A DNA stretch of 64,000 bases from Epiperipatus broadwayi (Eukaryota; Onychophora; Udeonychophora; Euonychophora; Peripatidae), in the NCBI GenBank assembly GCA_028023455.1, contig JAQFVV010000072.1:892501-956500 (forward strand). The letters run 5' to 3'. A program made the translations under genes and the position numbers. Below are positions 1-11,345 of the stretch, piece after piece (position 1 is the first letter of the stretch; the number at the start of each line of letters is the position of its first letter). The notes beneath the pieces are model-generated. The model saw nothing but the letters and a program-made list of their open reading frames with translations, had not been told where the DNA came from and searched no databases.

Positions 1-325
1 AGAAATAATTATGAATAAGTTTAAAACATTCAAAAGATAGCAGGTTTTGACTTTTATAAATTATCACTTCCTAATTTGCAAGGTATAGACCATGAAGTTA
101 ATTCCAAGTGGAAAAATGTTTTCTATCACACAATTCAAATCTTAATTTAACTAATAGAAAAACATGAATTATTGCATAATCTGTAATAGATATTAATGTC
201 AGAGTGATACATGGATATTAATGATATTATCTAAGCGTAAAATAAACTTAGCTATTTATAGGCTTACAACAAATACAAATACTAAAATATAGATGCTAAT
301 ATTATTTTATCTATTATATAGCAAA

Positions 326-650
326 CCTTAGTAATCAGTGAATGCAAAAAGGTTTGTGCATAAAATCCCTTTCTGAGACCTACTCATATAATATCTCCAG
401 ATTAGTTTCTAGCTTATGGCTTTCATCAGTGAGGAGTCTTGGATTTAAAAGCACTGCACTGAGATCTTAATGCAACCCTCCAGCAGCCATCTTTTATCTA
501 TTTAGTTAATTATAAAGCTAAAAACCCAAGAAGAAAATACAATGTTTTCAATCCCAAGCTCATTCACTTATATAGTCATACAAATCTGAACCCAATTCAG
601 CAACTATATATTTTGGCATCTTTGGTTTTTAAAAAAACACATCTATGTGA
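326..650 (-). repeat. Hammerhead-bearing repeat, copy B (inverted relative to copy A)
   Basis: On the minus strand this segment matches the copy at 665-875 and, more fully, the copy at 2432-2790. Shared landmarks in order are a poly-T/CCAAAGA block, TTGAAAACATT, a GATAAAAGATGGCTGCTGG block, a hammerhead core, GGATTTTATGCACAAACC and the TGATTACTAAGG end. Copies A and B are head to head, with arms of about 195 bp (326-524 and 665-859), so the transcript of either strand could form a long hairpin. No protein is encoded. The outer limits are judged only from where similarity between copies stops. Confidence 0.75.
394..435 (-). ncRNA. Hammerhead ribozyme motif, slightly degraded (copy B)
   Basis: Read on the minus strand: TCCTCA, then CTGATGA (429-423), stem II AGC/GCT with a CATAA loop, then GAAAC (409-405), TA, and ATC where the sister copy has GTC. 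The G-to-A change removes one of only two stem III pairs, and stem I carries an A-C mismatch. The catalytic core bases are intact, but folding is probably impaired. Paired with the intact copy at 753-794. Confidence 0.6.
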
Positions 651-664
651 CTATACAAGTGAGA

Positions 665-875
665 TTTATAGTTAACCAAATAGGTAAAAGGTGGCTGCAG
701 GAAAATTGCATTACATCCTAAAATCTCAGTGCAATGCTCCCAAATCCAAGGCTCCTCACTGATGAAAGCCATAAGCTAGAAACTAGTCTGGGGATATGGA
801 ATGAATAGGCACTAGATAGGAATTTTGTGCACAAACCTTGCATCCATTGATTACTAAGGCTTGCACTTGATGGCA
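665..875 (+). repeat. Hammerhead-bearing repeat, copy A
   Basis: Plus-strand copy of the family, joined at about 875 to a LINE reverse-transcriptase fragment that begins immediately after. It carries the landmarks AGGTAAAAGGTGGCTGCAGG, the hammerhead core, and TTGTGCACAAACCTTGCATC. It lacks the 5' part present in copies B and C. Not protein coding. Confidence 0.75.
753..794 (+). ncRNA. Hammerhead ribozyme, type I, intact core (copy A)
   Basis: Elements in order: TCCTCA (stem I, 753-758), CTGATGA (759-765), stem II AGC-CATAA-GCT, GAAAC (779-783), a TA loop, GTC (786-788) and TGGGGA (789-794). TGGGGA pairs with TCCTCA over six positions, one of them G-U. Stem III is only A-U and C-G around a two-base loop, as in the minimal hammerheads known from Penelope-like elements, which may act as dimers. 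Cleavage would follow C788. Every conserved core base is present, so activity is plausible but untested. Confidence 0.8.
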
Positions 876-2215
876 CTGAATTAAGGCAAGGATATCCTAA
901 GTCACCTATTTTGTTTTTTGTTATATTTGAAAGAAATGGAGAGGGCAATAGAAAGATCAGGAAGAGGGATAGAGATACCATTAATAGGTGGCATAGGAGT
1001 ATATACATTGTAAGATATTTTATGTGTTGACGATATCTTCTTGTGCACAAAAAGTAGGGAAGATATGGAAGTTATGCTGAAGACATGCACAACCGCAGAT
1101 AAAGAGACGGAGATTAAATTCAGTGAAGAAAAATCAAAAGTAATGATGATAAATGCTGGGGGAAAAAAAAAAATTTTTATTGGAGGATATAAAGTTAAAT
1201 GTGGTGAATAGGTATAACTATTTGAGAATTGTCTTAAGTGATCAGAGAAATTGCTTGGATGAATGGGAGAAAAAAATTGATAAATGAAGCAAAGAAAAGA
1301 AAGAGACTGATACAGAAATTAAAAGTGTTTTTATATAATAAATATGATGTAACTAGAATTATATAAAAGGGAGTGGCAATAACAGGATTAACTTATAGTA
1401 ACAATGCATTGTGTTAGTAAAGGGGTTTTATATTACTAAGGAAAAGTACAAAGAGAAATAGGAAGACATGCATTAGATGCAGATGTATGGATGACAAAGG
1501 AGGCAACAAGAAATGGGATGGTCAAGTTTTTATATGAGAGATGCAAAAAGAAAAAGAAAAATGTTCAGTAGATTGCAATTTATGGATAATAAAAGAATAG
1601 CCAAAATAATATTTAATTGAGTTATGAGTAAAGGATAGGCAACAAGATGGGTGAGAAAGGTAGTACAACATGCAGAAGATTTAGATAAAGACTTTATGTC
1701 ACTATACTTATATAAAAGGTGGGTTAGGAGAATTGTTGAGTGTTATAGTGGCAAGGAATGGATAGAAAAATAGAAGCATTAATAAAAAACGGAGTTGGAG
1801 AGATGAAAAACTAGTACAGAGAGTAAAAAAGTGTTTAAATATATAGAAATAAACAGAATATTGAGTGCGAGTTAATTTATGATATAGCAAGGAAAGTAGT
1901 TTACTGTTTAAGGCTCAAACAGGATCATTAGCAACAAGGGAATATACTCATAAATGGAAAAAGATGGGTGATTTAGTCTGCAAGTTATATAAGGAAGACA
2001 GAAAATATTAGGCATCTGTTAATTGAAAGTAAATGCTTACAAGCAGAAAGGATACAAATAATGAAGTTGTGGGAGAACAAATATAAACAAAGTAATTATA
2101 CAGAAAGTGGTTTCTTGGCTTTAATACTCGGTTTTGGAAAAGATAAGGGGGATTTAGATATGAAGGCCATAGAGTTGACAAAGATTATGTTGTGAAAATG
2201 GGATGAAGCAGGATA
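876..2215 (+). pseudogene. Decayed non-LTR retrotransposon (LINE), reverse transcriptase to C-terminus
   Basis: A 5'-truncated LINE broken by frameshifts and stops. At 881 the frame reads LRQGYPKSPILF, matching the RQG-PLSP motif of LINE reverse transcriptases. After a frameshift, 1020-1158 reads LCVDDIFLCTKSRED and ends KFSEEKSKVMM. CVDD (around 1026-1034) occupies the place of the catalytic YADD box. The stretch near 1995-2190 (RHLLIESKCLQAERIQIM, then FLALILGF) resembles the C-terminal region of LINEs that have a CxxC-E-H-C knuckle (R1/Jockey/CR1-like architecture), with the cysteines mostly lost. It is directly joined to a hammerhead repeat at its 5' side. The clade is uncertain. Confidence 0.75.
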
Positions 2216-2431
2216 GAGAAAAATATGGGAAAAATTTAGGGTGGGGAATAGAAAGGTATGGTAAGGTGGCTAACAGGTTTCTCTGGGCATAGTGGCTGAG
2301 AGATTCCTGACTCCTGAGAAAGAAGCCATAATGCATCACGTAACATACTATTACTAACAATCTGTGTAAGCATATAAAATGATAATCATGTGATGCTGTG
2401 ATGGTATTATACCTATCCTGCCCACAAGATT

Positions 2432-2790
2432 ATGATGAGTGGTTTTTGAAAAGCCAAAGACACCAAAATGAACAGCTGCTGAACTGAGTTCAGATTTATA
2501 TGACTATACAAGTGAATGAGTTTGGATTGAAAACATTATTGTGTTTTCATTTTGGGCTCCTAGCTTTAGTTAATTAAATAGGTAAAAGAATGGATGCTGG
2601 AGGATTGCATTAAAGACATAAGTGCAGTGCTCTCAAATTCAAAACTCCTCACTGATAAAAGCCACAAGCTAAAAACTAGTCTGGGGATATTGGATGAGTA
2701 GGTACTAGATAGGGATTTTATGCACAAACCTTGCATCCATTGATTACAAAAGCTTCCATTTGGTGGCACTACTGCATGGAGATTTTGCTA
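2432..2790 (+). repeat. Hammerhead-bearing repeat, copy C (fullest copy)
   Basis: Colinear with the reverse complement of 326-650, starting at the GGTTTTTGAAAAGCCAAAGA block and ending in GGTGGCACTACTGCATGGAG. A further family end (AATGATAATCATGTGATG) lies just upstream at about 2380-2397. Together copies A, B and C suggest a unit of about 350 bp with the hammerhead near its 3' third. Confidence 0.75.
2646..2687 (+). ncRNA. Hammerhead motif, catalytically dead (copy C)
   Basis: Stem I (TCCTCA with TGGGGA, six pairs), stem II (AGC/GCT around CACAA) and the ACTAGTC stem III region are all preserved. However, CTGATGA has become CTGATAA (G8 to A) and GAAAC has become AAAAC (G12 to A). G8 and G12 are the general acid and general base of the hammerhead reaction, so this copy should not cleave. 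Confidence 0.7.
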
Positions 2791-2799
2791 CTGTGAAAA

Positions 2800-5570
2800 A
2801 ATATCACCACATTTGGAAAAGCATAATAATGAAGAAATTGTCATAGACAATATCTTGCTTCACAATTTTTTTTTTTTATGAATTCCACACATTGTTCACT
2901 TTTTATAATTTTAAATTAATTAAAAAGTTTCTCATAAATATTAAATGATCAAATTTTTTAAAGATGGGTAAAGGAACTTAGCCATTTGTAAGTTTACAAC
3001 AATTAAAAATAATGAGCAGGGCCCTTAGTACAATTACATACAGTCTTGAAATATAATGATTTTATAATCTATAAATAAGAATAAAAAATATTAGCTTTTG
3101 CTGTGACTTTTTTCTATTTTCACATCCTTTTAATTAAACAATACGTCAATTATAACAACAAAAAAAAAGGCAATATTAAACTCACAGATCATTTTAAACA
3201 GTAAATGCATTAAATCTAATTACTATTGCTAATACTTTTTAAAATGAACTATTTATAAAGCATAGTTAAGAATTTGCCACATACAGCACTCACTTTGCAT
3301 GTATATAATTCATGCAATTAAAAAAAAAACATTTTTCTCTTTACATCCCCCCCCCCCCAAAAAAAAAAAACCTGTTCAAAATGTCCATAGCAGCATTTTG
3401 GAATAGATTTCCATTTTCAGAATCATTGCTAAAGTTGTAGGGGTATATGGATTTGTACTTTTTCAATATAGATCTTGCTACATCTGCTGCTTTGAAGACA
3501 CAGTAATACCCTTTGTCTTATATATCCTTTAGAAAAAATATCAAGAAAATGTATGACATTAGAATGATGATGTAATGGCGCAATATTTTGATGAAAAGAC
3601 TACTATTTCAGAAATTGTTAATTAAATGCATGGTATTAAACCACTAAACATCACACGATCACCATTTCTTATGGAGAGTTTTGCCTGTTTTGAATGCATG
3701 GTATAAACTAAAGATTGCAGCATTTTTCTAAACATCTCAAGAAATGGATAGGAATATATTCTTTACAGTCGTACCCTGATATTACCCATGAAAATGACCA
3801 GGAGAGTTTCATTGTCTTGTATAAAAAACACACCAGCATTTTCACAAATTGAATCATTTATCATTTCAAATAATAAATACACAGGAATAAATCAATTCTG
3901 TACAAGTATGCATTTGTGATAAAACATATAAATGTTAAAAAGTAATGATTTGTTTGAATTAAAATTCAAATTTATAGGTAAGGATAATTAATGTGCATGT
4001 GTGAAATAAAACAACATTTTCTGAATTTTTATACTTGCATTTATTTATTGCTTTTGTGTGGACAAACTATCCTTAATTTAATCATTTTTGTTGCCACTCC
4101 CATCTAGTAAATCTTTAATTAACTCCCGAGTTAAAGATAAATTTAAACCTGATAATATTCTAATCACCAAAATATGATGAGTACAAAAAGAAAGAGCTAT
4201 TCTGGCAAGTACAAAAAAAGTATAGTGGAGGAGGGACTCCCTGGGTAAGAATTTTACAGCTTTCTGTAAATAGAAGTATTTAAATAAATGTACATTTTTA
4301 TATTTGAAATGTAGATTTTCGTACATGAAAAAATAAGACATACTTTGAAAATAAGTCTTATAGTATCATTTGGAGCAAAAATTAATATAAGACTGGGTCT
4401 TATTTTCTAGGAAACATGGTATAATATATTAAATAAATCTAAATCAGTTACATAAAGTTGAAAATTTTATGTATATATTTTCATTATATAAAAATATACA
4501 AAATGCATGATGATATGCAATATATATATTAAATTAAAATCTATTATATTTAACATTTAAATTACCAGAATAGCAAGTTTATGATGAAGGAAAGGCAGAA
4601 GTAAGAAATGTATTGTCAAATCATTCATAATTCTGCAAAATTGCTATTACAGAGAAGCTTGGTTCTGGAATAACAATAGTCCATTTACACTTGCAGAATG
4701 CTTCCATCCATTTTTAAAAATCATACCATCTTTTCTTCTTGCTGAAATAACTTTCATCACAATACTAAGATGATATTTTATATCTTTACAACTTATACTT
4801 TCCTATAATTTCTTTCATACCATCAATAACACTAGCATTTTTCAGAAATTTATGTAAAAAAGTATTTTAAATGAATTGTTTTTAATTTTCATATTTATTC
4901 TTTGCTATAACTATTTGTTATTTTTTTAATGACTTTATTTAAGCTAAGAAAAGAATAAAAGCCTTAGTGATTAAAATTTCATATTAGTATTGGGAAGAAA
5001 GTTATTTTAGCAATATAAAAAAAGATTACCACGACTTCTAAAATCAGGATAGATTTCTTGAAGTGGAAGATACAATATTATTAATTCAGCACTCTTTCTA
5101 GGTTAGCAATTTTGTATGAATTAAAAATAAAACAATATATCTGTATCCCCCCCCCCCATCATTATATATATTCCCATGTCTTCAAAGCATTCATTGGTTC
5201 CTTAAAACGGAAAAATGAACCTGCAATAATAATTTGGTTTTGTGATACTCCAACTACAATTAGTATCTCATGCTGCTCCTAAAATAAGTATTTGTTATGT
5301 ATGTACTGTTTCGAATTTGATTTTTTTAATAAGCATTATTTATAATAAATGCTAAATTATTTGTATAAAAAAAGTTAAAAAATATAACCAGAAAATAAAA
5401 TTACTTTTGTTAATTGGATTTAGTTGATAGATTTTTTATAATCAGTTATTGTAATGAAAAAAATTTGCTTCTTATTATTGTTGCTATTAGTTACAATAAG
5501 TTTCATTATATTTGTCTAGGGGAAAAAGTCACAATATTTTAGAAAAGATTTAAATTTAAAGCTGTCTAGA
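2800..5570. other. AT-rich sequence without a recognisable gene
   Basis: No supported coding region. Visible features are C homopolymers at 3347-3358 and 5147-5157, many A/T runs, and a short solo fragment of the hammerhead family near 3643-3700 (CATCACACGATCACCATTTC, then GGAGAGTTTTGCCTGTTTTG). The minus-strand frame at 4078-4341 has no recognisable domain and biased AT-rich composition. I treat it as chance. Confidence 0.5.
4340..4425. mobile_element. MITE-like fragment with AATAAG/CTTATTTTC ends
   Basis: GAAAATAAGTCTTATAG at 4348 and AAGACTGGGTCTTATTTTC at 4391 are partial inverted repeats. The ends resemble a widespread short DNA-transposon derivative whose ends read close to AAAATAAGAC. 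It is too short and diverged to assign to a superfamily with confidence. Confidence 0.4.
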
Positions 5571-5703
5571 CTACAACTGATATGAGATACTGCCAAAACA
5601 AAAAGGGTAGGGTGGAGTATAAAATTAAAACTACATGAGCTAAATTCAAACTAATTTAATTTTTACTTTGCGAAACACCGATAGTTGAAAATTGGAATAA
5701 ATC

Positions 5704-5806
5704 GAGATACTGCCAAATCTCTAGCGCTCGTTAGACAGCTATCCTTGACATCTGATTGGCTGTCAGTTATGTATTGTAACGAGCGCTAGAGATTTGGCAG
5801 TATCTC
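5704..5806. repeat. Foldback element with perfect 30-bp arms
   Basis: The arm 5704-5733 (GAGATACTGCCAAATCTCTA and on to TCGTTA) is the exact reverse complement of 5777-5806, with a 43-bp loop. The first 14 bases also occur at 5584-5597, suggesting a diverged relative or a longer ancestral element starting there. The perfect arms imply recent insertion or conversion. No target duplication is obvious. Confidence 0.8.
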
Positions 5807-6030
5807 AATTTATTTTAATTTAATTTTTGAAAAATAGACACATACTTAGGAAGAAACTAAAAGGGATGTCTGCTCAATTTAAAAAATATGATATTGACAT
5901 TTGAAAATTGATAGCAATATCACACTGGTTGTAGACATTGTGGATTGTTAAATATTGTACCGTTAACTTAGTACAATATGTATTAGTATTTAGTGAGGGA
6001 AGTGGAGATTGCTGAAATAAAAAAAAAAAA

Positions 6031-6214
6031 TTAATAGTCGTATTTTAGTAATAAGTAATACATATATGTGTGTGACCACCCAGAAAAGAAAAAATGTACT
6101 TGTATAATTAAAAGACATAAAGAAAAATATTAATAATAGTCTTATTTTAGTAATAAGTAATAAATCTATGTGTGGGAACACCCGGAAAAGAAAATATACT
6201 TGTATAATTAAAAG
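6031..6214. repeat. Two-copy tandem duplication, unit about 104 bp
   Basis: The block AATAGTCGTATTTTAGTAAT through ATGTGTG, ACCACCC, AGAAAAG and CTTGTATAATTAAAAG (6031-6113) recurs at 6134-6214 with a few substitutions. Non-coding; short frames on the minus strand are composition artefacts. Confidence 0.75.
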
Positions 6215-6751
6215 AGCTATTTGATCTGATTACTTATAATTAGAGAAAAAAGGAAGATGTTAGATCCCAATAAAAAAATCAGATGGCCTATCAGTGTCTA
6301 TACACAATAAAGGTAATTTTGAGATTAATATGACTTTAATCTTATTTTTTTTAAAAAGAGAGAGAGAGAAAATATATTTAATCCAATCTAATTTTATATT
6401 TATTTTTTGTAAAGTATGCAGTTCGTTCAGCTGTGAAGAGTATATTATCACACAGCTCGAAGTGTGTACTAAATTGAAAATAGAAGGATTATCTGTTAAT
6501 TTTGTAAACAATTTTGAAATAAATTATTTGAAAATAACAAAGTGTGGGGGATTAATTTCCCAGAAATAGAAAGAAAAGATATAACTTGGTGCATGCACAG
6601 AAGATCAAGAGGGATATAAACTGTGACCCTGGAAACATTATAAGGATTATTAGTATTTATCATTCTATAAGAAAACACAGTAGATTTTTGAATTGCAGAA
6701 ATAAGTTCCAGAGAAAGTTAACAAAATGTTTGGTCACATTGAAACCTTTAC

Positions 6752-6928
6752 CTCTGTAGCACTAAAGATATGTGTATTATAAAACCTAGATACGTTAGCT
6801 CGTGCCGCCTTCAGATACTGCTGCCGCAATGATGCCTTTATGTCCATGGCTATGTTTATATCAAACTGAAGAGAAACATTCCCTGATGGATCTCGTGGAA
6901 AAGATGTTAAGAACCTTAAAATCCATGG
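6752..6928 (-). CDS. Probable internal coding exon, product not identified
   Basis: On the minus strand an acceptor (TTTAACACAG) precedes 6928, and a consensus-like donor (GAG then GTAAAG) follows 6752. The enclosed 177 bases are exactly 59 open codons, phase 0 at both ends. The peptide starts PWILRFLTSFPRD, continues FDINIAMDIKASLRQQYLKA and ends THIFSATE. It has the balanced, helix-rich composition of a conserved intracellular protein rather than AT-driven noise. An alternative donor (TCTAG then GTTTTA) would end it at 6786. GC content is clearly above its surroundings. I do not recognise the family, and no neighbouring exon of the same gene is certain. The plus strand is also partly open here, so protein-level conservation is the decisive test. 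Confidence 0.6.
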
Positions 6929-6934
6929 CTGTGT

Positions 6935-7365
6935 TAAATGTCACAAAGGTATTTTTATAAAAAAAGAAAAAACCATTCATCTTAAGAAGAGTGTGAACTT
7001 TTTCTTTATCTAATTCTTAGTCCATTAAGATAAACTCTTTATGAAACCATTAAAATTGAATAATAACCTTTATCCAGAGAACCTTCTAATTAGTATAAAC
7101 TGTATTTGTATTTCTAGTTATCAATATATATGTGCAATCTGTATAAACTAACTATGTATCACTACTTGGGTGTAATCTGTATATGCTTGATTTTAAATTA
7201 TATTTATTAACAATTAGGTGTCACAAGTATATGTTAGAAGAATTTAAGAATAGCGAATATAAATAAATATTTTGTACAGACTATAAATAGTCAATAAAAA
7301 ATAGTCATATATCACATGACCCCATTTCTTTTAAGCTTGTAAAATATAAACAAAGAGCCTTGCTA
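6935..7365. other. AT-rich flank, nothing recognised
   Basis: Presumed intron or intergenic sequence upstream (minus strand) of the candidate exon at 6752-6928. No repeat family or frame stands out. Confidence 0.4.
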
Positions 7366-7442
7366 ACTGCTCAACAGGCTTTGTGATAAATGCTTAGCCA
7401 GAGAAAGCATTTAAAATATCTGTCAGGAATCGCCTCCCCCCA

Positions 7443-7486
7443 ATCCCTGACTAATGGTTTTGTGCTTTGGCACTCCTCAGAGAGCG
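7443..7486 (-). ncRNA. Hammerhead motif, G12 lost, in a repeat spanning about 7365-7500
   Basis: Minus strand: CTGAGGA (7480-7474), stem II GTGC-CAAA-GCAC (four clean pairs), then AAAAC instead of GAAAC (7461-7457), CATTA, GTC (7451-7449) and AGGGA, which pairs with TCTC-type bases upstream. The G12-to-A change should abolish cleavage. The surrounding block (GATAAATGCTTAGCCAGAG through AAAGCATTTAAAAT) is a sister of 57285-57425, where the core is intact. Confidence 0.6.
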
Positions 7487-7499
7487 CTAGGATAGTTTC

Positions 7500-10400
7500 A
7501 GATACTAGATCTAAAAATACTAACCTAAACCAGCACTTAGCTAAGAGTTAACTATTGAGTAGAAAATCTGAAATAGTTCGGACCTTTGTATTTACGCTAT
7601 TTATTAAATTTTATTTTAGAAATTAGAACTCAGCAATCTATAATTTTCAGTACCTCAATGAGTGAATACTAATACACTCAAGCTATTTATAATCAAATTA
7701 AAAATAGCAACCAGCCTATAAATAAATAAGTAGTTGCTTAACTTCAAGATGGGGTGTTCAGTGAACCAATTCACTGAGACTGGCACCTAAAAAAAATAAA
7801 TAAAATTGTCTGAGTTTTAATAATAAGCATTACTAGTTCTAATAAAGCACCATATATTGTCACCTGGGGTTATGGATAATTAAGAAATATAATTGTGTCT
7901 TGCCATCTAATGTATTAAGTTGCTATTTGTTTGAAGATATGATTTAGTCATGTTAATATTGAGAATCATATATATGTCTGCCTTTAGAAATAAGCCAAGA
8001 AAAATACCCAACTGGATAGTTCAATATATATAGGTGATAAAACCCTGTGTAATATAGGTATAGAAAAGGTATAATAAAGTATGCACCCAATACAATACAT
8101 ATGTTGTAATTGGATTGGAATAAAAAAAAATCAATAATTGCAAATATCAATGTGATGTGTATATGTATGCTTAAATGCGCATACATATATAGGTATAAAT
8201 TATTAATGAAAATAAGTAATAAGTTTAAATAAATTAAAGAATTTTAAAAGACTGATTCTTTTAAAATAGGAAATAAAAGTTATTTATAACTTTTAAGATA
8301 AGAATTATTTTTCTAAATGTAAAAACAGTTTAATTAATGAGAGTGGAAATGAGTATGATAATGAGAAAACAACTGTAGATTTCCTGCATGAGATAAACTA
8401 TAAGCTTAAAAATAACTCACTAATTAAAGAGAAAGAGATAATGATTTAAATTTTTGTATCCTGCATGGAGCAGTGAAAAGAAGAATCACCTGAGCAGATG
8501 GATGGGAGTATGAGCCAATCAACTTCAGGTCTGAAACAATGAATGAACGAGATCAAGAAAAGAACACTTGAATTCTTGGAGCATTATCTGTGCATATGGA
8601 CTTATAAGCGGGTGCAGAATGTCGCCGATATGCACAGGGACTTCTAAGGATGGAGAGCTGGCCTCCGAATGCGTTAACAGCCAGTTAGGACTCTTACAGG
8701 TCTTATTGATCTATAATATGATTTATGAATGCCTTCAAGCTTTATTATATAAAATAATCATATATGTAAATAGTTAACATGCTATTAATTATCATTCATT
8801 AAATTATCTAAATATTGACTGTTTAAGTGATTTGTATATTTGAGAAGTGCTCCCTTAGATCAGCTACACATAGCAATTGGCACAGTCACAATCTTGATTC
8901 GAATCCTTAACTAAAATAACGGTTAAATTAGGTGAAAGACCGACTAGGCAATGCAAGTAGCAATTGGTGAAATTGATATCAGTAAGGCAGGTAGTTGGCT
9001 CCTGTACATTCAACATGTGGAAAAATACTTATTCATTAATAAAGTTAAAGTTAACTACAAGATTGCTTCATTATTATGCTTTGCTGGGGAAAGGAGTTAT
9101 TGAGATAGCCAACAGGCCCACTGATCTCTAACTCCTGAAGATTCTACATATGAGACTGGAATTCTAAGCCTGCAACCAAGGTTGAGATAAAAGTATAAAA
9201 GATTATGATAGTGCTCTTCATAATCTAGTGAAGCAGATGATCTGATGCTCAGATCCTGCTTCACAGCCCACATACAATCTCCTACCATCTAACTATATTC
9301 AAACCCGGCTTTACGCACGTATACATATCTAATAACACGTATATTTCTTTTGCTTAGTATTTTAACACAAATCATGTAAACACTTATGTATTTTAATCTA
9401 AAACGATTTTTATTTAATAATATTCTCATGCGTATACGGGCGTAAGTAATAAATCTATATATATTTCAGTGTAGGAGATTGCTAATAAATTAATAAAGTT
9501 ATGTTATATATAAAGTATCATATATGAAACTTATTATTTTTTCATATGTAATTTAGTAGCCAGAAATGATGCAATCCTGTTAAAAAGTCTCTCGAAAACA
9601 ATTACCCGAAAGAGCCCCTTAGATAAAAGTAAAAGATTACGATTTTGTAATAATAAAATAAACCCATTAGTGGAAATTTTGTCCATGCTAGCTTGTTTTA
9701 AAATCACAAGATTTATTTTAAAACAATCGTTCAAGAAACTGATAACAGAATTGCATTGTTTCAAAAGTCTTACTAGATAAGAAAGTATCCGGTCAAATGA
9801 TTCCAGATGTACATTAAGTGCTTAAACCGCCTCAGGTCCAGCAGTAGTTGCTAAGTTATATCATCAAAAGAAAAGTATAAATACTGCTGGATTTGAATCC
9901 AAAAAGAGGAGATCACAAAATTAAGATGTTGCTATACATAATCCACGTCACTTTTAATTTTCATTCAATGTGCCGCGAGTAGGGGAAATTTCACCTTCCC
10001 CTCCGTTCTGATATGCTTTTCCCATAAGCGAAGCTCTGCATCCCGTACTGATGAACTTTAAATATTTTTTTCCATTAAAAGTAAAATGCTACCTACCATA
10101 TATTACTGCTACCCTAGATCTAGTGAACCAATGCCGATGGACTGACTCGTATCAAAATTGCTCTTCCAGATAGCAAGGTAAAAAGAACTTTAGCCGCTCG
10201 TAATTCTCAAATCCTGCCTTCTTTGTAATATTTATTCTGTTTTCCGATCATATATATATTAAATGTCTTCAAAGTATGTAACTCTTATAACTCTATATAA
10301 CTTATCACTATTAAGCCTCTTATAAAATGTTTTCTTTTCTTTTATTTCCATGTGGCAGATAATTTTCGTTTATATTTATGTATTTATGTTTTAAAAAGAA

Positions 10401-10985
10401 AATGCCAATAATATTTCTAAAATCGCCAGCATGTAATTTATTTTCGTTTTCCCCACCCATCATTTATCGGGTAATTAACTTATAACTTAATCAAAACAAG
10501 TCTTATTCGAATTGCCCAGGTGCTAGCGATTTTAGATAAACAAATTAATTATTTTCTATGTTTGCTATAGAAAAACAGATCAACATCTGTTTTTCTAAAA
10601 ATGTTTTCCTTTCTAAATAATGCGCTACTTCTTATTATCAATTTATGTTATATATGTAAACCCATCATAGCTATTACCACCACCCATTTATTTTCGTATT
10701 AATTTATATATTTTCATAAGGGCATTTATTAACCGAGATTGAGATTTGTTAAATGTGTGGGAAGTTATGAATAATATTAAGTAACATAGGGGGGGGGGAT
10801 CTTCAGATCTTGAAATTTTATATTTAATTAAAATTATTATCCATGTTTGTTTAACGAAGAAACCATACCATTACGCCGGGTATTTCACAATTTATGGGCA
10901 GTAAATAAGTTAAGATAATCTTTAAAGTTATAGTTATATTGTATTAAGCGTTGAGTGCATATAGGTCACTTCATTATATATATTC
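7500..10985. other. AT-rich sequence, no supported gene
   Basis: Scattered short frames only. Slightly more complex patches occur at 8470-8720, 9090-9290 and 9940-10060. The patch at 8870-8900 contains TTGATTCGAATCC, a B-box-like sequence that could be a tRNA-derived SINE relic, but no A box or acceptor stem supports it. Nothing here is firm enough to call. Confidence 0.4.
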
Positions 10986-10989
10986 GTGC

Positions 10990-11345
10990 TTCTCTCTAAC
11001 ATGGAGGTATTCGCTAAGTCGAGCCCCATCGTCGTTTCTCAATGTCCTTGAACCAGGCTGTAAAACCACCCTGGGAACTTATTTGGTCGTATGTGCATGC
11101 CGTATATGGGGAGCGATCTGGGAAACCAGCCCAATAAAGGCATTGCCAACCGCCCTTCGTCTCAACACCGATCCTGCCTACGTTTGCAGAGGAAATCGGT
11201 AAATTTCGTTAATCAAATTCATGAAGCACACTCCAGGATCCATAATTGGACCACCCCAATCTGCCGCCATGCACGCACCGCCTTTCAGTGTATTATTAGT
11301 CACCCGGGAATAGCCATAAGTCGTAATGCAATGATCTCTCTAAAC
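10990..11345 (-). other. GC-richer island with exon-like minus-strand frames, unidentified
   Basis: Composition is close to 50% GC against roughly 28% around it. On the minus strand an acceptor (GTTTAG) and a donor (CAAAC then GTAGGC) bound 11339-11182, with 52 open codons containing WGGPIMDPGVCFMNLINE. A second open stretch, 11177-11014 (beginning RIGVETKGGWQCLYW, ending in a stop), follows a CGTAG acceptor. The two calls overlap at the junction and cannot both be right. The plus strand is open here as well, so GC content alone may explain the frames. Options are a real exon, a decayed coding sequence or a conserved regulatory element. Confidence 0.35.

Noticed and set aside
718-1050. 110-codon minus-strand frame as a gene
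   Set aside because: It is antisense to the hammerhead repeat and the LINE reverse transcriptase; the peptide merely reads through both.
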